Virus record (IMG/VR): IMGVR_UViG_3300020470_000084
Coordinates: 1-34,855 of that record
DNA from: a virus
DNA length: 34,855 nt
Strand: one strand, 5' to 3'
In this document: positions 27,701 to 34,855 of the stretch, piece after piece
How positions within the stretch are numbered: the first letter of the stretch is position 1
Layout of the letters: each line of letters begins with the position of its first letter
Notes under the pieces: model-generated
Databases searched by the model: none
What the model was told of the DNA's origin: nothing
The model's input: the letters and a program-made list of their open reading frames with translations, nothing else
Program-made: the position numbers and the translations under genes

Positions 27701-30700
27701 TACAAGACCAGTTAATGAAAGATTTACAATAACAAGTAGTACTAGTGAGACTCATAAATTAAAGATTTATGGTATAAGAGAATTTTTAGAGACTGATAGT
27801 GAAGTTGAATTAACTTTAAGGGATGGATTTTATCCTATTAGTATTAGTACTGATCAGGGTGATAAGAATGAATTGGGTATGTATACAATGCGAATCAATT
27901 CATCTAACGATAGATTATTAGAAGTTAGTGATGATAATGGGGCAACCTGGAATGCTTTTACAGTTCTTATCGTAAATGGTAATTTCTATCATGGTGGTAG
28001 TGGAAAGTATTGGTATAGGTTAAATCTACAAGATGATAATCAAGGATTACCTGTACAAACTGGTCCTAGTTATACAATAACACCTAATAATTTTACCTTT
28101 AATGAGGGTGATACTCTAGTTACTTCTGTTACAACTAATGAGGTTGATGCTGGTACTACATTGTATTGGTCTTTAACTGGTTTATCTGCTGCTGATTTAT
28201 CTGCTGGAGATTTACAAGGTGATGATACTGTAACTATTAATAGTAGCGAAGGTGATTTAGTTGGATCAATATCAAATATATCTCATACATTTAGTAGTGA
28301 TACAACTACTGAAGGTACTGAAAATTTTGAATTTAAGTTGTTTACAGATGCAGCAAGGAATAATGAAGTAAAGAAAGTATCTTTAACTTTACTTGATACT
28401 TCTAAATCTGGTGGATCTACTCAGCAAGATCCATTTACTCCTGGAACTGATGGATATAATACTAAATCGTTCCCAGATGATATAAAGAGAACTCATACTA
28501 ATGGAGATACAACTGTTGAAACTGCTGGACCATATTTTGTAGGTAGTGCTCCTATTAGTTTTAGAAAGATGGCTACCTATTTTAAACAAGGTGGTTATGT
28601 AGATGATACTCCAATAAAAGCGTCAGAGTATTTTAGAAATACTGATAATACACAAACTGGTGTTAATGTTCCTAATGCTACTGAGAATGAATTTGATACT
28701 AGTGGATCTACTAAAATATCTGGAGATAATTATCCTAATGGAATTTTCTCTGGTAATGGAACTAATCTTAGTTTAAAAACTTTTAGAAATTCTATTAAAA
28801 GATATTATAGTACCTGTGGTAGTATTAATAGTGTTGGTGGGACGGTAATCAGTCAATATAGTATGGGTAGATGGGATGGATCTAAAGGTATTGATTGGGA
28901 CAATAGGAATAATAAAGATACTAGTAGTAGATCTGATGGTAATTTGATTCGGAATGTTGAGAAACATATGTTCATTAATGCAACATGTTATTCTGATGAT
29001 ATGGGAACTAATGGAAATGTAGGTTCTCTTGTTAGTGGAGAATTTGATAAGAAGGCAGGTGCTAGGTTAGTTGAACCAACACTAGCAGTTAGAAATAGTG
29101 TTATTTTTGTTAATGGTAGATGTTTAGGTTCTGGTGGATTTGGTGGATATAGAACTACAGGTCCTAAAGGATCAAGTGATCCAGGTAAGCATGGTGGACC
29201 TGGATTAAAAGTAAAGCATACTGGTTCTGTAACTCCCGTTTATATTTGGAGAGATGCTCAGGTCTTTGGTGGTGGTGGAGGTGGAGAATCTGGAGAAATG
29301 GGTGCTCCAGGTTCTGCTGGTGTTTGTAGAGAGGAATTTACAGAGACAATGGAAGTATCATTCTGTCCTATAAATTCTAGTGGTGGAGCTGTTTTACAAG
29401 CTTGCCCTACTGGATGGACTAGTAGTGGATGGTCAGGTACTGCTGAACCATGTTCTGTTGAAACAGATCCAGTAACAGGAGAAGTTACAAGAGTTAGACA
29501 CTACACTCAAGAGGTGACATGTAGTAGAATAGTCGTAAATGAAGCGGATCAAGCAGATCCAGTTCAAGGTGTAGGTGGTAGAGGTGGTAATGGTAAGGGA
29601 TATAACCAAGCAAGAACTGATGGTGAACCAGGAACATTAGGTGTTAATCCATCATGTCCATTTGGTAATTTAATTGGTGGAGCACCTGCTGGTGATGGTA
29701 CTGATGGTGGTGATGGTGGTGACTGGGGAAGACCTGGTGAAAATACACGAGGAACTACTGGTGATGCTGGTAATGGTGGAGCAGCAATTTGTGGATCTCC
29801 ATTTAAATTAAAAGGACCATACATTAATTCTAATACAGTTAAGGGAGAATATAATGGAGAATGTGATGGAAGCGAACAAATTATAGATCCAGGTCCAGGA
29901 GATGAAGATCCAACCATAACAGTAATTAAACCAAAATATGTAAGATTCCATAGAGAGGGAATGTTATTAATGGTTACTGCTCCTCCAGGAGAGACTGTTA
30001 GGTTTAGATTCCATGAACGTAGTCAAGATAAATCTCGTATGGATAGTATACCATTCCAGAAGATGACTGTTGCTGGTCATTCAATATCAAGACGTCAGGG
30101 TTTAGGACCTGTAGTTGAATTAGCAGATGGTGAGTATCCTATAACTTGGGAAAGACTTAATAAAACTAATATGAATATTAGTGGAAATGATGGATATAAT
30201 GGTGGTGGTACAGATTCAAATGGTAATAAAGTTTGGATTAATGATTCTCAAGTGGACAATGATTTATTATCATTTAACTTGAAGGATGCTACTTCATCAG
30301 GAAATGATGCTTCAATAACCATATTAAATGCTGAAGATACTGTATCTGATTGGGTTCGTAGTAAAGATCCAACAATTCATAGTGATAAGTATATAGATGA
30401 AGATGGTGAGGAAAAATGGGAATTTGAAGCTCTTAATTCTTATTGGCATGAATTCTTACAAGAATATGGTGTATACAAATCAAGAGATATTGTTGCAGTT
30501 CCACCATCATTAACTGAATATCAACAGCAAGTATATACTTTCCAATTCCGTAGTGGTAAGAGGGGACCTGCTGGTTCTCATAGAGGAGCTGAAGGAGATT
30601 ATCCAATTTTGATGATGTCTGATAATGCTGCTCAACTATGGGTTAATGGTGAAAGAGAATGTCATACAAGTGATTTTAGAGGACATGATGGTGAAGAAAA

Positions 30701-31244
30701 TTGGATAGATCCAAGATATGACTATACTGAGAAGCATTGGGGTACAGTAAAAGTTAGATATACTGGTGGTATTGATACCTTTACTGCTACAGTTACAGCT
30801 AGGATTAAAAATAATCCATATAATATGGATTGTGATGTTAAAAAGAATCCACCACAAGTTTTTGATACTACTACTCCTTGCGAACCATTACCTCAAACAT
30901 GGCAGAAAAACCCTGCTGGAATTGCTTTCGCAATCTATAAACCTGGACAGGGTTTGGGTGCTACACCAATATTCACTTCTTTAGATTTACCTGGACAATC
31001 AACACTTCTTAATAGATTTGGACCTGCTAAGTGGTCATTTGAAGTTGGTGGTGGTTGGGCTAATATCTTGGGAGTATCTATACCATATGATCCATCTTTC
31101 TATGTTCCTAATCAGGCAACTTCAGGAGAATTAACAATTTCTCCTACTAAGTATGGTTCTCAGCATGTTGAGAATGTTTATACAGTTACTGTTGCTGGTA
31201 AGGGTGGTGCTGAGACAGTACAAGCAAGATTTACTATTAAGTAA
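24756..31244 (+). CDS. Giant virion protein with subtilisin-like (S8) protease domain
   Basis: A 2162-aa protein. Residues 1-85 resemble an I9-type subtilase propeptide (RKNYQVKAK...VEQLRLHSNILSVELDPGY). The S8 domain has the full triad: D381 in IIIMDDGVWSGHPEF, H518 in GKHGTPCASLAYG, and S892 in FGGTSAACPVVSGHLAAA. It also has SNSWGGG at 581-587 and the oxyanion-type N713 in FASGNAGEY. The Asp-His spacing is longer than in classical subtilisins because of a large insertion. A Calx-beta-like domain follows at about 1105-1215 (FTFNEGDTL...TEGTENFEFKL). After it come repeated ISFRKMATYFK/LSLKTFRNSIK fibre motifs, a Cys- and Gly-rich part at about 1455-1690, and C-terminal beta domains. No secretion signal is seen, so it most likely acts on the virion or at the host surface during entry. 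The stop overlaps the convergent methyltransferase gene by 8 bases. Confidence 0.88.
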   Translation: MARKNYQVKAKTGEAWQSIHEQLINSDSADSLIPTRKVTCKNPLYDSPKRGTYQLSLAEVEQLRLHSNILSVELDPGYHGHDTPECIPPQELYSNDRFSNPVKNYRALVKPSTTDVVEVTNSLRMTSGNTGEGTTNWINVRDNSGNSPAMLYWDQLPSILTDYGVYKSIPANTSNPDPELDNLLDTTNIIQLTTSGFHQLVVCADAKICKVEWWKGTTGGGGGTKSFPQTEAWSSKRDLTSDIMEDYANRGIKYEVLNLGYLSAGEHTIKCWIENGPYANQAFESWDYNPSAIAWQLLRLPMDGYTSDHDGDNDSSVNTVTWPTIIPKTSPTSSEKNRTGYQTLRTSSDYNNNWGSNDDVPVTSNITYTNDGRDVDIIIMDDGVWSGHPEFISTDDDPPNWIPGNVLSRHGKSGVLDVLLDGPYYIDPEWFDADQASRTTIRWDGTRVPLEAVAIEWWEDRTKRSSKFGGVEVGEIVFSTGSIAGQGYYTRDRHCGTDLVPPTGVYTANMRTYYNGKHGTPCASLAYGKNFGWAFNCNKWTLANFGGAFSDTCYKIQRIFHRYKPNNPKFPTNPKDPTISSNSWGGGLGQGYAYSNSVRSYEYRGTAGTYDSTAAYNSGSRPTIPHFVTRGNAQVLNNITPFSSNLSTFQVYLSSYQEPTIDPNTGEYEYSGITGYWASVMSELEEMLEEYEVTENGVTVKYPGVIGSFASGNAGEYVTKEGDPDFNNKVGSGAASPQYFNNRQGLPAQVGYNPATPVFTVGALDNEFKTRTDISADAALIDDASYYGEANKNHTKAPDNAETLGMSTFGYKFGPRLTAPLANRFIDFYPSYNDFSNRGSYIDFYAPGNGTLAAAAEIEPSYISGDVKYYERNETHPVSGKKYQDYYFGGTSAACPVVSGHLAAAMQQNRGWSAADLKNALNSAISADSNVYTGLPASSDPDDLNWLNAYSAYGSDIKVIKEYTGSPTTENVSLVASGGIHPTRPVNERFTITSSTSETHKLKIYGIREFLETDSEVELTLRDGFYPISISTDQGDKNELGMYTMRINSSNDRLLEVSDDNGATWNAFTVLIVNGNFYHGGSGKYWYRLNLQDDNQGLPVQTGPSYTITPNNFTFNEGDTLVTSVTTNEVDAGTTLYWSLTGLSAADLSAGDLQGDDTVTINSSEGDLVGSISNISHTFSSDTTTEGTENFEFKLFTDAARNNEVKKVSLTLLDTSKSGGSTQQDPFTPGTDGYNTKSFPDDIKRTHTNGDTTVETAGPYFVGSAPISFRKMATYFKQGGYVDDTPIKASEYFRNTDNTQTGVNVPNATENEFDTSGSTKISGDNYPNGIFSGNGTNLSLKTFRNSIKRYYSTCGSINSVGGTVISQYSMGRWDGSKGIDWDNRNNKDTSSRSDGNLIRNVEKHMFINATCYSDDMGTNGNVGSLVSGEFDKKAGARLVEPTLAVRNSVIFVNGRCLGSGGFGGYRTTGPKGSSDPGKHGGPGLKVKHTGSVTPVYIWRDAQVFGGGGGGESGEMGAPGSAGVCREEFTETMEVSFCPINSSGGAVLQACPTGWTSSGWSGTAEPCSVETDPVTGEVTRVRHYTQEVTCSRIVVNEADQADPVQGVGGRGGNGKGYNQARTDGEPGTLGVNPSCPFGNLIGGAPAGDGTDGGDGGDWGRPGENTRGTTGDAGNGGAAICGSPFKLKGPYINSNTVKGEYNGECDGSEQIIDPGPGDEDPTITVIKPKYVRFHREGMLLMVTAPPGETVRFRFHERSQDKSRMDSIPFQKMTVAGHSISRRQGLGPVVELADGEYPITWERLNKTNMNISGNDGYNGGGTDSNGNKVWINDSQVDNDLLSFNLKDATSSGNDASITILNAEDTVSDWVRSKDPTIHSDKYIDEDGEEKWEFEALNSYWHEFLQEYGVYKSRDIVAVPPSLTEYQQQVYTFQFRSGKRGPAGSHRGAEGDYPILMMSDNAAQLWVNGERECHTSDFRGHDGEENWIDPRYDYTEKHWGTVKVRYTGGIDTFTATVTARIKNNPYNMDCDVKKNPPQVFDTTTPCEPLPQTWQKNPAGIAFAIYKPGQGLGATPIFTSLDLPGQSTLLNRFGPAKWSFEVGGGWANILGVSIPYDPSFYVPNQATSGELTISPTKYGSQHVENVYTVTVAGKGGAETVQARFTIK

Positions 31245-31650
31245 AGAACTGTTCTACGCCAACAGGTTCACCGAAACCATAATCATATGTAAGAGCATCG
31301 TGACACACATAATGTGGATGATCTACTGGTACATCTAGACGTTCACATAATTCTTTATGGTTATCTTCCATCAACTCAACACAATAAAGCATGTTATCTA
31401 ATACATGATCTAGATCGTGATATTTAATTAATTCATCTCTTAAGGCAACTAGAAAGTTACCAGAACCAGCAGAGTTATCTAAAAACTTTGAATCAGGGTT
31501 CTTTCTCATCTCTAGGGGTATTCTCTCTACCATTTCTCTACACAATTCAATGTGAGTGAAAACTTCTTGAGTTATAGCAATTCTTTCATCAGATCTTTCA
31601 ATTTTAGATCCAGTTCTTTTATTGTGTTCGTTTTTAGTACCCTGTTCCAT
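31237..31650 (-). CDS. N6-adenine DNA methyltransferase, SAM-binding part (split gene)
   Basis: A 137-aa protein read on the minus strand from ATG 31648-31650. It holds the front half of an adenine methyltransferase: a motif X-like helix (ITQEVFTHIELCREMV), motif I FLDNSAGSGNFLVAL (residues 57-71), acidic motif II (YCVELMEDN, E92) and motif III (CHDALTYDYGF, D118). It then stops shortly after the point where the catalytic NPP(Y/F) motif would come. That motif is in the partner gene upstream (31634-32989), which overlaps this one by 17 bases in a +1 frame. Either the two form a split, permuted enzyme acting as a heterodimer, or a frameshift or truncation has occurred. Its end overlaps the convergent 2162-aa gene by 8 bases. 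Confidence 0.8.
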   Translation of the reverse strand: MEQGTKNEHNKRTGSKIERSDERIAITQEVFTHIELCREMVERIPLEMRKNPDSKFLDNSAGSGNFLVALRDELIKYHDLDHVLDNMLYCVELMEDNHKELCERLDVPVDHPHYVCHDALTYDYGFGEPVGVEQFFT

Positions 31651-32989
31651 ATCTCTTTACATATGCTGTGATTAATTTTGTTTTACCTAAATGAGGTATT
31701 CCGTTAGTAGTACCAGTACCAATATCACGAAATGTATTATCACCTTCATGCCCAAGAGATATTATTCTTTTAATTATTTCTTCTTTTGTATTATCATCAT
31801 CGGGTATAACTTGTATGTAATTGTGACTAGAAGATTTCTCATACTTGTAGAACCCTTTTCCATCTTTACCTCTCCAACTTGGTAGATGTACTTTACCACA
31901 TGAACCAGCACCATCACCACCAACAAATATATCAGCATCATATCTTCTTTCATATGAAAGAAATCTAATGTGTGGATGTACTTTATGCTGTTCTTCAAGA
32001 GGTCTTAATTCTTTACCAATTCTCCATTCTTGAACACAAGCATCAATACTAGCAGAGAAATCTTTAGGTTCGCAATCCTTAGTATTAACTAGTTCTAAAC
32101 TTCTATTAATTTTATTAAAGTTATTAGATCCTTTCTTTATTGATTTTGGTAATACCAAAAGAATTACTCCATCTTCTTCAATTCTATCAGCAGCACTATT
32201 TAAAAAGTTGAGTGCTAGATTGCCACCTTTCCCAAATGGGGGATTACCTAAAATAGCATCAAATTTCATATTATAATATTCCTCCTGTGTAATGTATGTG
32301 GGGGGAGTTCCATCAAATTTATCTATAAGCATTTTCATATCATAGTCTTTATCTGTATATACATTTGTATAACCAAGACGAGATAAGTATTTACAAAAAT
32401 TTCCCCAAGCATCCTTTGGAACATATATTTTAGCATCTTTCTTTATGTAAGTCAACATATCAACCATATATTGAACTATACGTAGATCAGGAGCTCTCAT
32501 TGCTTCTGGATCTTTTTCTTTGAGTTTTTTATGTGATTCTGGTGTAAAACCATATACTCTTTCTTGTTCGTGAAAACTTGCGTCTAAAGATTTTATTGTT
32601 TTTCCTATAAAATCAACATACTCTGAAAATGATCTAATTGTTAATGGAGCAGCTAATACTTCAGGACTTCCACCATAAGGATTTTTCGTACACCCTTTCA
32701 TTAGTAAATTTCTACGAACATAATGATCCGATAAATCACCATGAACATCAAAATATTCGTCACAAGTTACTTTCTCAACCAATTTACTATAATCGCCATC
32801 ACAAAATCTATCACTTTGACGTTCGGGGTTTGTTTGACCAATATATGCTATTAATTTACGTCTACCTAGATCATATAATTCTTTAAATTCACTTGACATG
32901 TGAATATAAATTCTGTTTTTCTTTTCTTCAGGTACATCTTTGAAGAAAGGATCAAATTCTTGAATACGAGCGACTAATCCGTTAGTCAT
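31634..32989 (-). CDS. N6-adenine DNA methyltransferase, catalytic part (split gene)
   Basis: A 451-aa protein on the minus strand. I chose the start MTNGLVARIQ at 32989 rather than the upstream ATG at 33085, because a good -35/-10 pair lies inside that 32-codon extension. The catalytic motif IV is FDAILGNPPFG (NPPF at residues 249-252), followed by GVILLVLPKS, a motif V/VI-like strand. The C-terminal half (about 330-451) may include the target recognition domain and ends in KTKLITAYVKRYG. No clear FxGxG SAM site is present; the segment AKIYVPKDAWGNF (186-198) is at best a degenerate version. The intact SAM site is supplied by the overlapping downstream gene. DNA methylation would protect phage DNA from restriction or mark it. 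No cognate restriction nuclease is seen here. Confidence 0.8.
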   Translation of the reverse strand: MTNGLVARIQEFDPFFKDVPEEKKNRIYIHMSSEFKELYDLGRRKLIAYIGQTNPERQSDRFCDGDYSKLVEKVTCDEYFDVHGDLSDHYVRRNLLMKGCTKNPYGGSPEVLAAPLTIRSFSEYVDFIGKTIKSLDASFHEQERVYGFTPESHKKLKEKDPEAMRAPDLRIVQYMVDMLTYIKKDAKIYVPKDAWGNFCKYLSRLGYTNVYTDKDYDMKMLIDKFDGTPPTYITQEEYYNMKFDAILGNPPFGKGGNLALNFLNSAADRIEEDGVILLVLPKSIKKGSNNFNKINRSLELVNTKDCEPKDFSASIDACVQEWRIGKELRPLEEQHKVHPHIRFLSYERRYDADIFVGGDGAGSCGKVHLPSWRGKDGKGFYKYEKSSSHNYIQVIPDDDNTKEEIIKRIISLGHEGDNTFRDIGTGTTNGIPHLGKTKLITAYVKRYGTGY

Positions 32990-33011
32990 AAGGATGGTTG
33001 AATATATGATT

Positions 33012-33039
33012 ATTATACATACCTTTGTATGGATTGCAA
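33012..33039 (-). promoter_or_regulatory. sigma70-type promoter for the methyltransferase pair
   Basis: On the minus strand, -35 TTGCAA (33034-33039) and -10 TATAAT (33012-33017) are separated by 16 bases. A start near 33005 gives a short leader to the ATG at 32989. The -10 matches the consensus fully and the -35 matches at four of six positions. It suggests early, host-polymerase transcription, unlike the late octamers in the structural block. Confidence 0.6.
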
Positions 33040-33067
33040 GCGAATCTTTATATTTTTTTAAGAACCA

Positions 33068-33082
33068 GTGGCAGAAGTGGCA
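33068..33082 (+). repeat. Short direct repeat GTGGCA-gaa-GTGGCA
   Basis: Two copies of GTGGCA separated by GAA, just upstream of the terminator hairpin and between the divergent promoters. It could be an operator, but it is short enough to be chance. Confidence 0.3.
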
Positions 33083-33086
33083 CATG

Positions 33087-33107
33087 AACCCCGAAAGGGG
33101 GTTTTTT
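33087..33107 (+). terminator. Rho-independent terminator, plus strand
   Basis: AACCCC (33087-33092), a GAAA(G) loop, and GGGGGTT followed by a run of T up to 33107 form a GC stem plus T-tract. It only works in the plus direction. No plus-strand gene ends nearby except the 2162-aa gene, 1.85 kb upstream, so it would stop late read-through crossing the methyltransferase genes and insulate the helicase promoter that follows. Confidence 0.75.
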
Positions 33108-33108
33108 A

Positions 33109-33117
33109 TGCTATAAT
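33109..33117 (+). promoter_or_regulatory. Extended -10 promoter for the helicase gene
   Basis: TGCTATAAT is a consensus extended -10 (TGnTATAAT) lying right behind the terminator T-tract. No -35 is visible, as expected for extended -10 promoters. The start would be near 33124, about 15 bases before the ATG at 33139. It probably drives the helicase and the genes coupled to it. Confidence 0.65.
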
Positions 33118-33138
33118 GTATTCAACTGAGAAACATTA

Positions 33139-34311
33139 ATGCCTTTACGTCCACACCAGATTGATGCTACTAAGGCAATGTTTCAACATTCTAAGGGTCA
33201 GATCATCATCCCTACAGGTGGTGGTAAGACCATGTGTATGATTAATGATGCTGAACAGCGTTTTAGATCAACTATTGCCGACACTATTGTTGTAGTCGCA
33301 CCACGCATACTATTGGCAGAGCAACTATCATCTGAGTTCTTAGAACAGATTGATAATGTATCTGTGATGCATGTACACAGTGGTGAGACACCCCATTATT
33401 CTTCAACTAAGATATGGGACATTTATTCATGGCATAAAAAGACAAAAGGTAATAAGATTATCTTTACTACCTATCATTCACTTGAGAAGGTTAAAACTTC
33501 TACTATTGATGTAGATACAATTTACTTTGATGAGGCACATAACAGTGTACAACGAAACTTCTTCCCTGCTGTTAAGTTCTTTGCAACTTATAGGGCTAAC
33601 AGGTGCTTTTTCTTTACTGCTACTCCTAAGCATAGCACTACTCCTTTCAAAGCTGGAATGAATGATACCAAGGTGTATGGTCAGGTAATTGCTAATGTAC
33701 CAGCACCTAAGTTAGTAGATCAAGGATACATACTACCACCTAAAGTTGAGGTGTATAAGAGTCGTTTACTTAGAAAGGATGAGATCTTTGCTGATGTAGA
33801 GTCAGAACAAATGTTGAGTGCTATTGATAGATTAGATGTAGATAAAGTTCTTATTTGTGCTAAGTCTACCAAACAAATTATTAATCTTACATCTCAATCT
33901 GATTTCTGTTATGAATTAAATGTTCGTGGATATAGTTGGATGTATATTACTGCTAAGACAGGTGCTATCATCAATGGTAAGAAGGTAGGTAGAGATGAGT
34001 TCTTTGAGACTCTCAATGCTTGGGGTAAGGATGATAATAAGAAGTTTGTAGTATTACATCACAGCATATTGGCAGAAGGAATCAATGTCAAGGGTCTTGA
34101 GGCAGCATTGTTTATGCGTAATATGGATTATATTACTATCTCTCAAACTATTGGTAGAGTAATTCGTTTAGGTAATGTAAATAAAACACATGGCAAAGTA
34201 TGTGTTCCTGTGTATAATAATGTAGGAATCTCTACTGCCCGAAAGGTTGAGGCAGTTGTAGATACTGTATTCAACAGGGGTGAACCTGCTATTTCTGTTA
34301 TTACACGATGA
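33139..34311 (+). CDS. Superfamily 2 DEAH-box helicase
   Basis: A 390-aa SF2 helicase/ATPase with complete motifs: LRPHQIDA at the N-terminus, Walker A PTGGGKT (25-31), motif Ia APRILLAEQL (55-64), DEAH (131-134), motif III FTATP (159-163), motif V LAEGINVKG (311-319), and motif VI QTIGRVIRLG (336-345). Domain layout and size resemble stand-alone restriction-helicase (type I/III HsdR/Res-like) or UvsW-type phage helicases. It is shorter than T4 UvsW and carries no nuclease domain. It probably unwinds or translocates on phage DNA in repair or replication-fork processing; a counter-defence role with the neighbouring methyltransferase is conceivable. The stop overlaps the next ATG (ATGA at 34308-34311). 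Confidence 0.88.
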   Translation: MPLRPHQIDATKAMFQHSKGQIIIPTGGGKTMCMINDAEQRFRSTIADTIVVVAPRILLAEQLSSEFLEQIDNVSVMHVHSGETPHYSSTKIWDIYSWHKKTKGNKIIFTTYHSLEKVKTSTIDVDTIYFDEAHNSVQRNFFPAVKFFATYRANRCFFFTATPKHSTTPFKAGMNDTKVYGQVIANVPAPKLVDQGYILPPKVEVYKSRLLRKDEIFADVESEQMLSAIDRLDVDKVLICAKSTKQIINLTSQSDFCYELNVRGYSWMYITAKTGAIINGKKVGRDEFFETLNAWGKDDNKKFVVLHHSILAEGINVKGLEAALFMRNMDYITISQTIGRVIRLGNVNKTHGKVCVPVYNNVGISTARKVEAVVDTVFNRGEPAISVITR

Positions 34312-34844
34312 ATATCTTTGTAACTAATCCTGATCCTCATAAATCTGCTACTGAACTACCTGATAAACATGTAGTTAAGATGCCATTAGAAACATGTCAA
34401 ATGCTTTCTATTGTATTCTCTCATTGGTATTATGATTGGGGTGATGATTTAGTTAAGAAGAAAGATGGTACACCTTATTCAGTTGCTAAGGGGGCATTTA
34501 GGAATCATCCCTGTACTGTATGGGCAGCAAATAGTATATTCAATACTGCTTGGTTGATTCAACATGGATGTGCATTAGCAGATGAATACAATTATCGTTA
34601 TGGTAAATTACATGGATGTCATAAAGCATTATTTGAGGCAAAGAAAACATTTCATAAGATGGCAGGTGAGGTCATTACTTGCTATTGTATGGTAGAATGT
34701 TTCACAAGGGCAATGCCTGATGAGTTTAAGAAGGATCGAACTATTGATACCTTTACTGCTTATCAAAAGTATATCAACTCTAAACCTTGGGTAAAGGATA
34801 ATTACCTACGCAAACCTGAACGCAAACCTTCTTGGATTCAATGA
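34308..34844 (+). CDS. Conserved phage protein of unknown function
   Basis: A 178-aa protein with a conserved-looking N-terminal motif: MNIFVTNPDPHKSATELPDK followed by HVVKMPLETCQMLS. It then has several Trp, His and Cys positions (FSHWYYDWGDD, RNHPCTVWAANS, LIQHGCALADEYNYRYGKLHGCH) and a basic C-terminus with KPWVKDNYLRKPERKPSW. It is mostly helical and has no membrane segment. The opening resembles a family I recall in many phages that is sometimes compared with pyrimidine-dimer glycosylase-like (Pyr_excise) proteins; I am not sure of that link. It is translated by ATGA coupling from the helicase, which points to DNA metabolism. Confidence 0.7.
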   Translation: MNIFVTNPDPHKSATELPDKHVVKMPLETCQMLSIVFSHWYYDWGDDLVKKKDGTPYSVAKGAFRNHPCTVWAANSIFNTAWLIQHGCALADEYNYRYGKLHGCHKALFEAKKTFHKMAGEVITCYCMVECFTRAMPDEFKKDRTIDTFTAYQKYINSKPWVKDNYLRKPERKPSWIQ

Positions 34845-34855
34845 GAGATACTATT
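34841..34855 (+). CDS. Start of the next gene, truncated by window edge
   Basis: ATG at 34841 overlaps the preceding TGA (ATGA), repeating the coupling used between the two previous genes. Only five codons (MRDTI) are visible, so no product can be given. Confidence 0.4.

Noticed and set aside
31634-31650. Programmed ribosomal frameshift joining the two methyltransferase genes
   Set aside because: The second gene has its own ATG and no classical slippery heptamer precedes the stop; a short overlap with re-initiation is simpler. A sequencing indel cannot be excluded.
32990-33085. 32-codon upstream extension of the methyltransferase with a CHFCHW start
   Set aside because: It contains the -35 and -10 of the promoter on the same strand and a hydrophobic stretch unlike the rest of the protein; the start at 32989 is more likely.
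1-34855. Search for tRNA genes, insertion sequences, integrase or attachment sites
   Set aside because: Nothing convincing seen; almost every base is coding and there are no transposase-like or integrase-like proteins. No stretch over 300 bases lacks a gene.

Overview
The window is a 34.9 kb piece of an AT-rich, densely coding tailed-phage genome. It most resembles the T4-like myoviruses of marine picocyanobacteria (Prochlorococcus/Synechococcus) or of SAR11-type bacteria. The evidence is a long single-strand block of giant virion genes with start/stop overlaps, T4-type late promoter motifs of the form NNTAAATA in several gaps, collagen-like tail fibres, two phage tail-assembly-chaperone-like proteins, and a small Cys-rich gene of a type I recall from cyanophages. 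No photosynthesis gene, tRNA or host gene is visible, so the host cannot be fixed from this window.

Layout. Positions 1-31244 are one plus-strand structural region. It opens with the 3' end of a virion protein, followed by a small beta-rich spike-like protein, a 1074-aa beta-helix protein and a 555-aa repeat protein. Next comes a fibre cassette (6484-15831): four fibre or adhesin genes, three of them with collagen-like Gly-X-Y tracts; one small unknown virion-like gene; two tail-assembly-chaperone-like genes; and a four-cysteine protein. A 2-oxoglutarate/Fe(II) prolyl-hydroxylase-like gene (15857-16447) sits directly after the collagen fibres. Three very large genes follow: a 1940-aa protein ending in a self-cleaving S74 chaperone domain, a 731-aa fibre-like protein, and a 2162-aa protein carrying a full subtilisin-type protease domain.

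Positions 31237-33138 switch to the minus strand. Two overlapping genes there together carry the motifs of one N6-adenine DNA methyltransferase in permuted order, driven by an apparent sigma70 promoter. A terminator hairpin and an extended -10 promoter then launch plus-strand genes for an SF2 DEAH helicase, a conserved phage protein of unknown role, and the first codons of another gene.

How the parts may work together (inference). The structural block builds the baseplate periphery and a mosaic set of fibres that share N-terminal attachment modules. The hydroxylase could hydroxylate proline in the GPP-rich collagen stalks. The S74 domain would fold and cut the 1940-aa trimer. The subtilase could process virion proteins or host surface material. 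The methyltransferase and helicase look like early DNA-metabolism or anti-restriction functions, and transcripts reading through from the late block would run antisense to the methyltransferase until the terminator near 33100.
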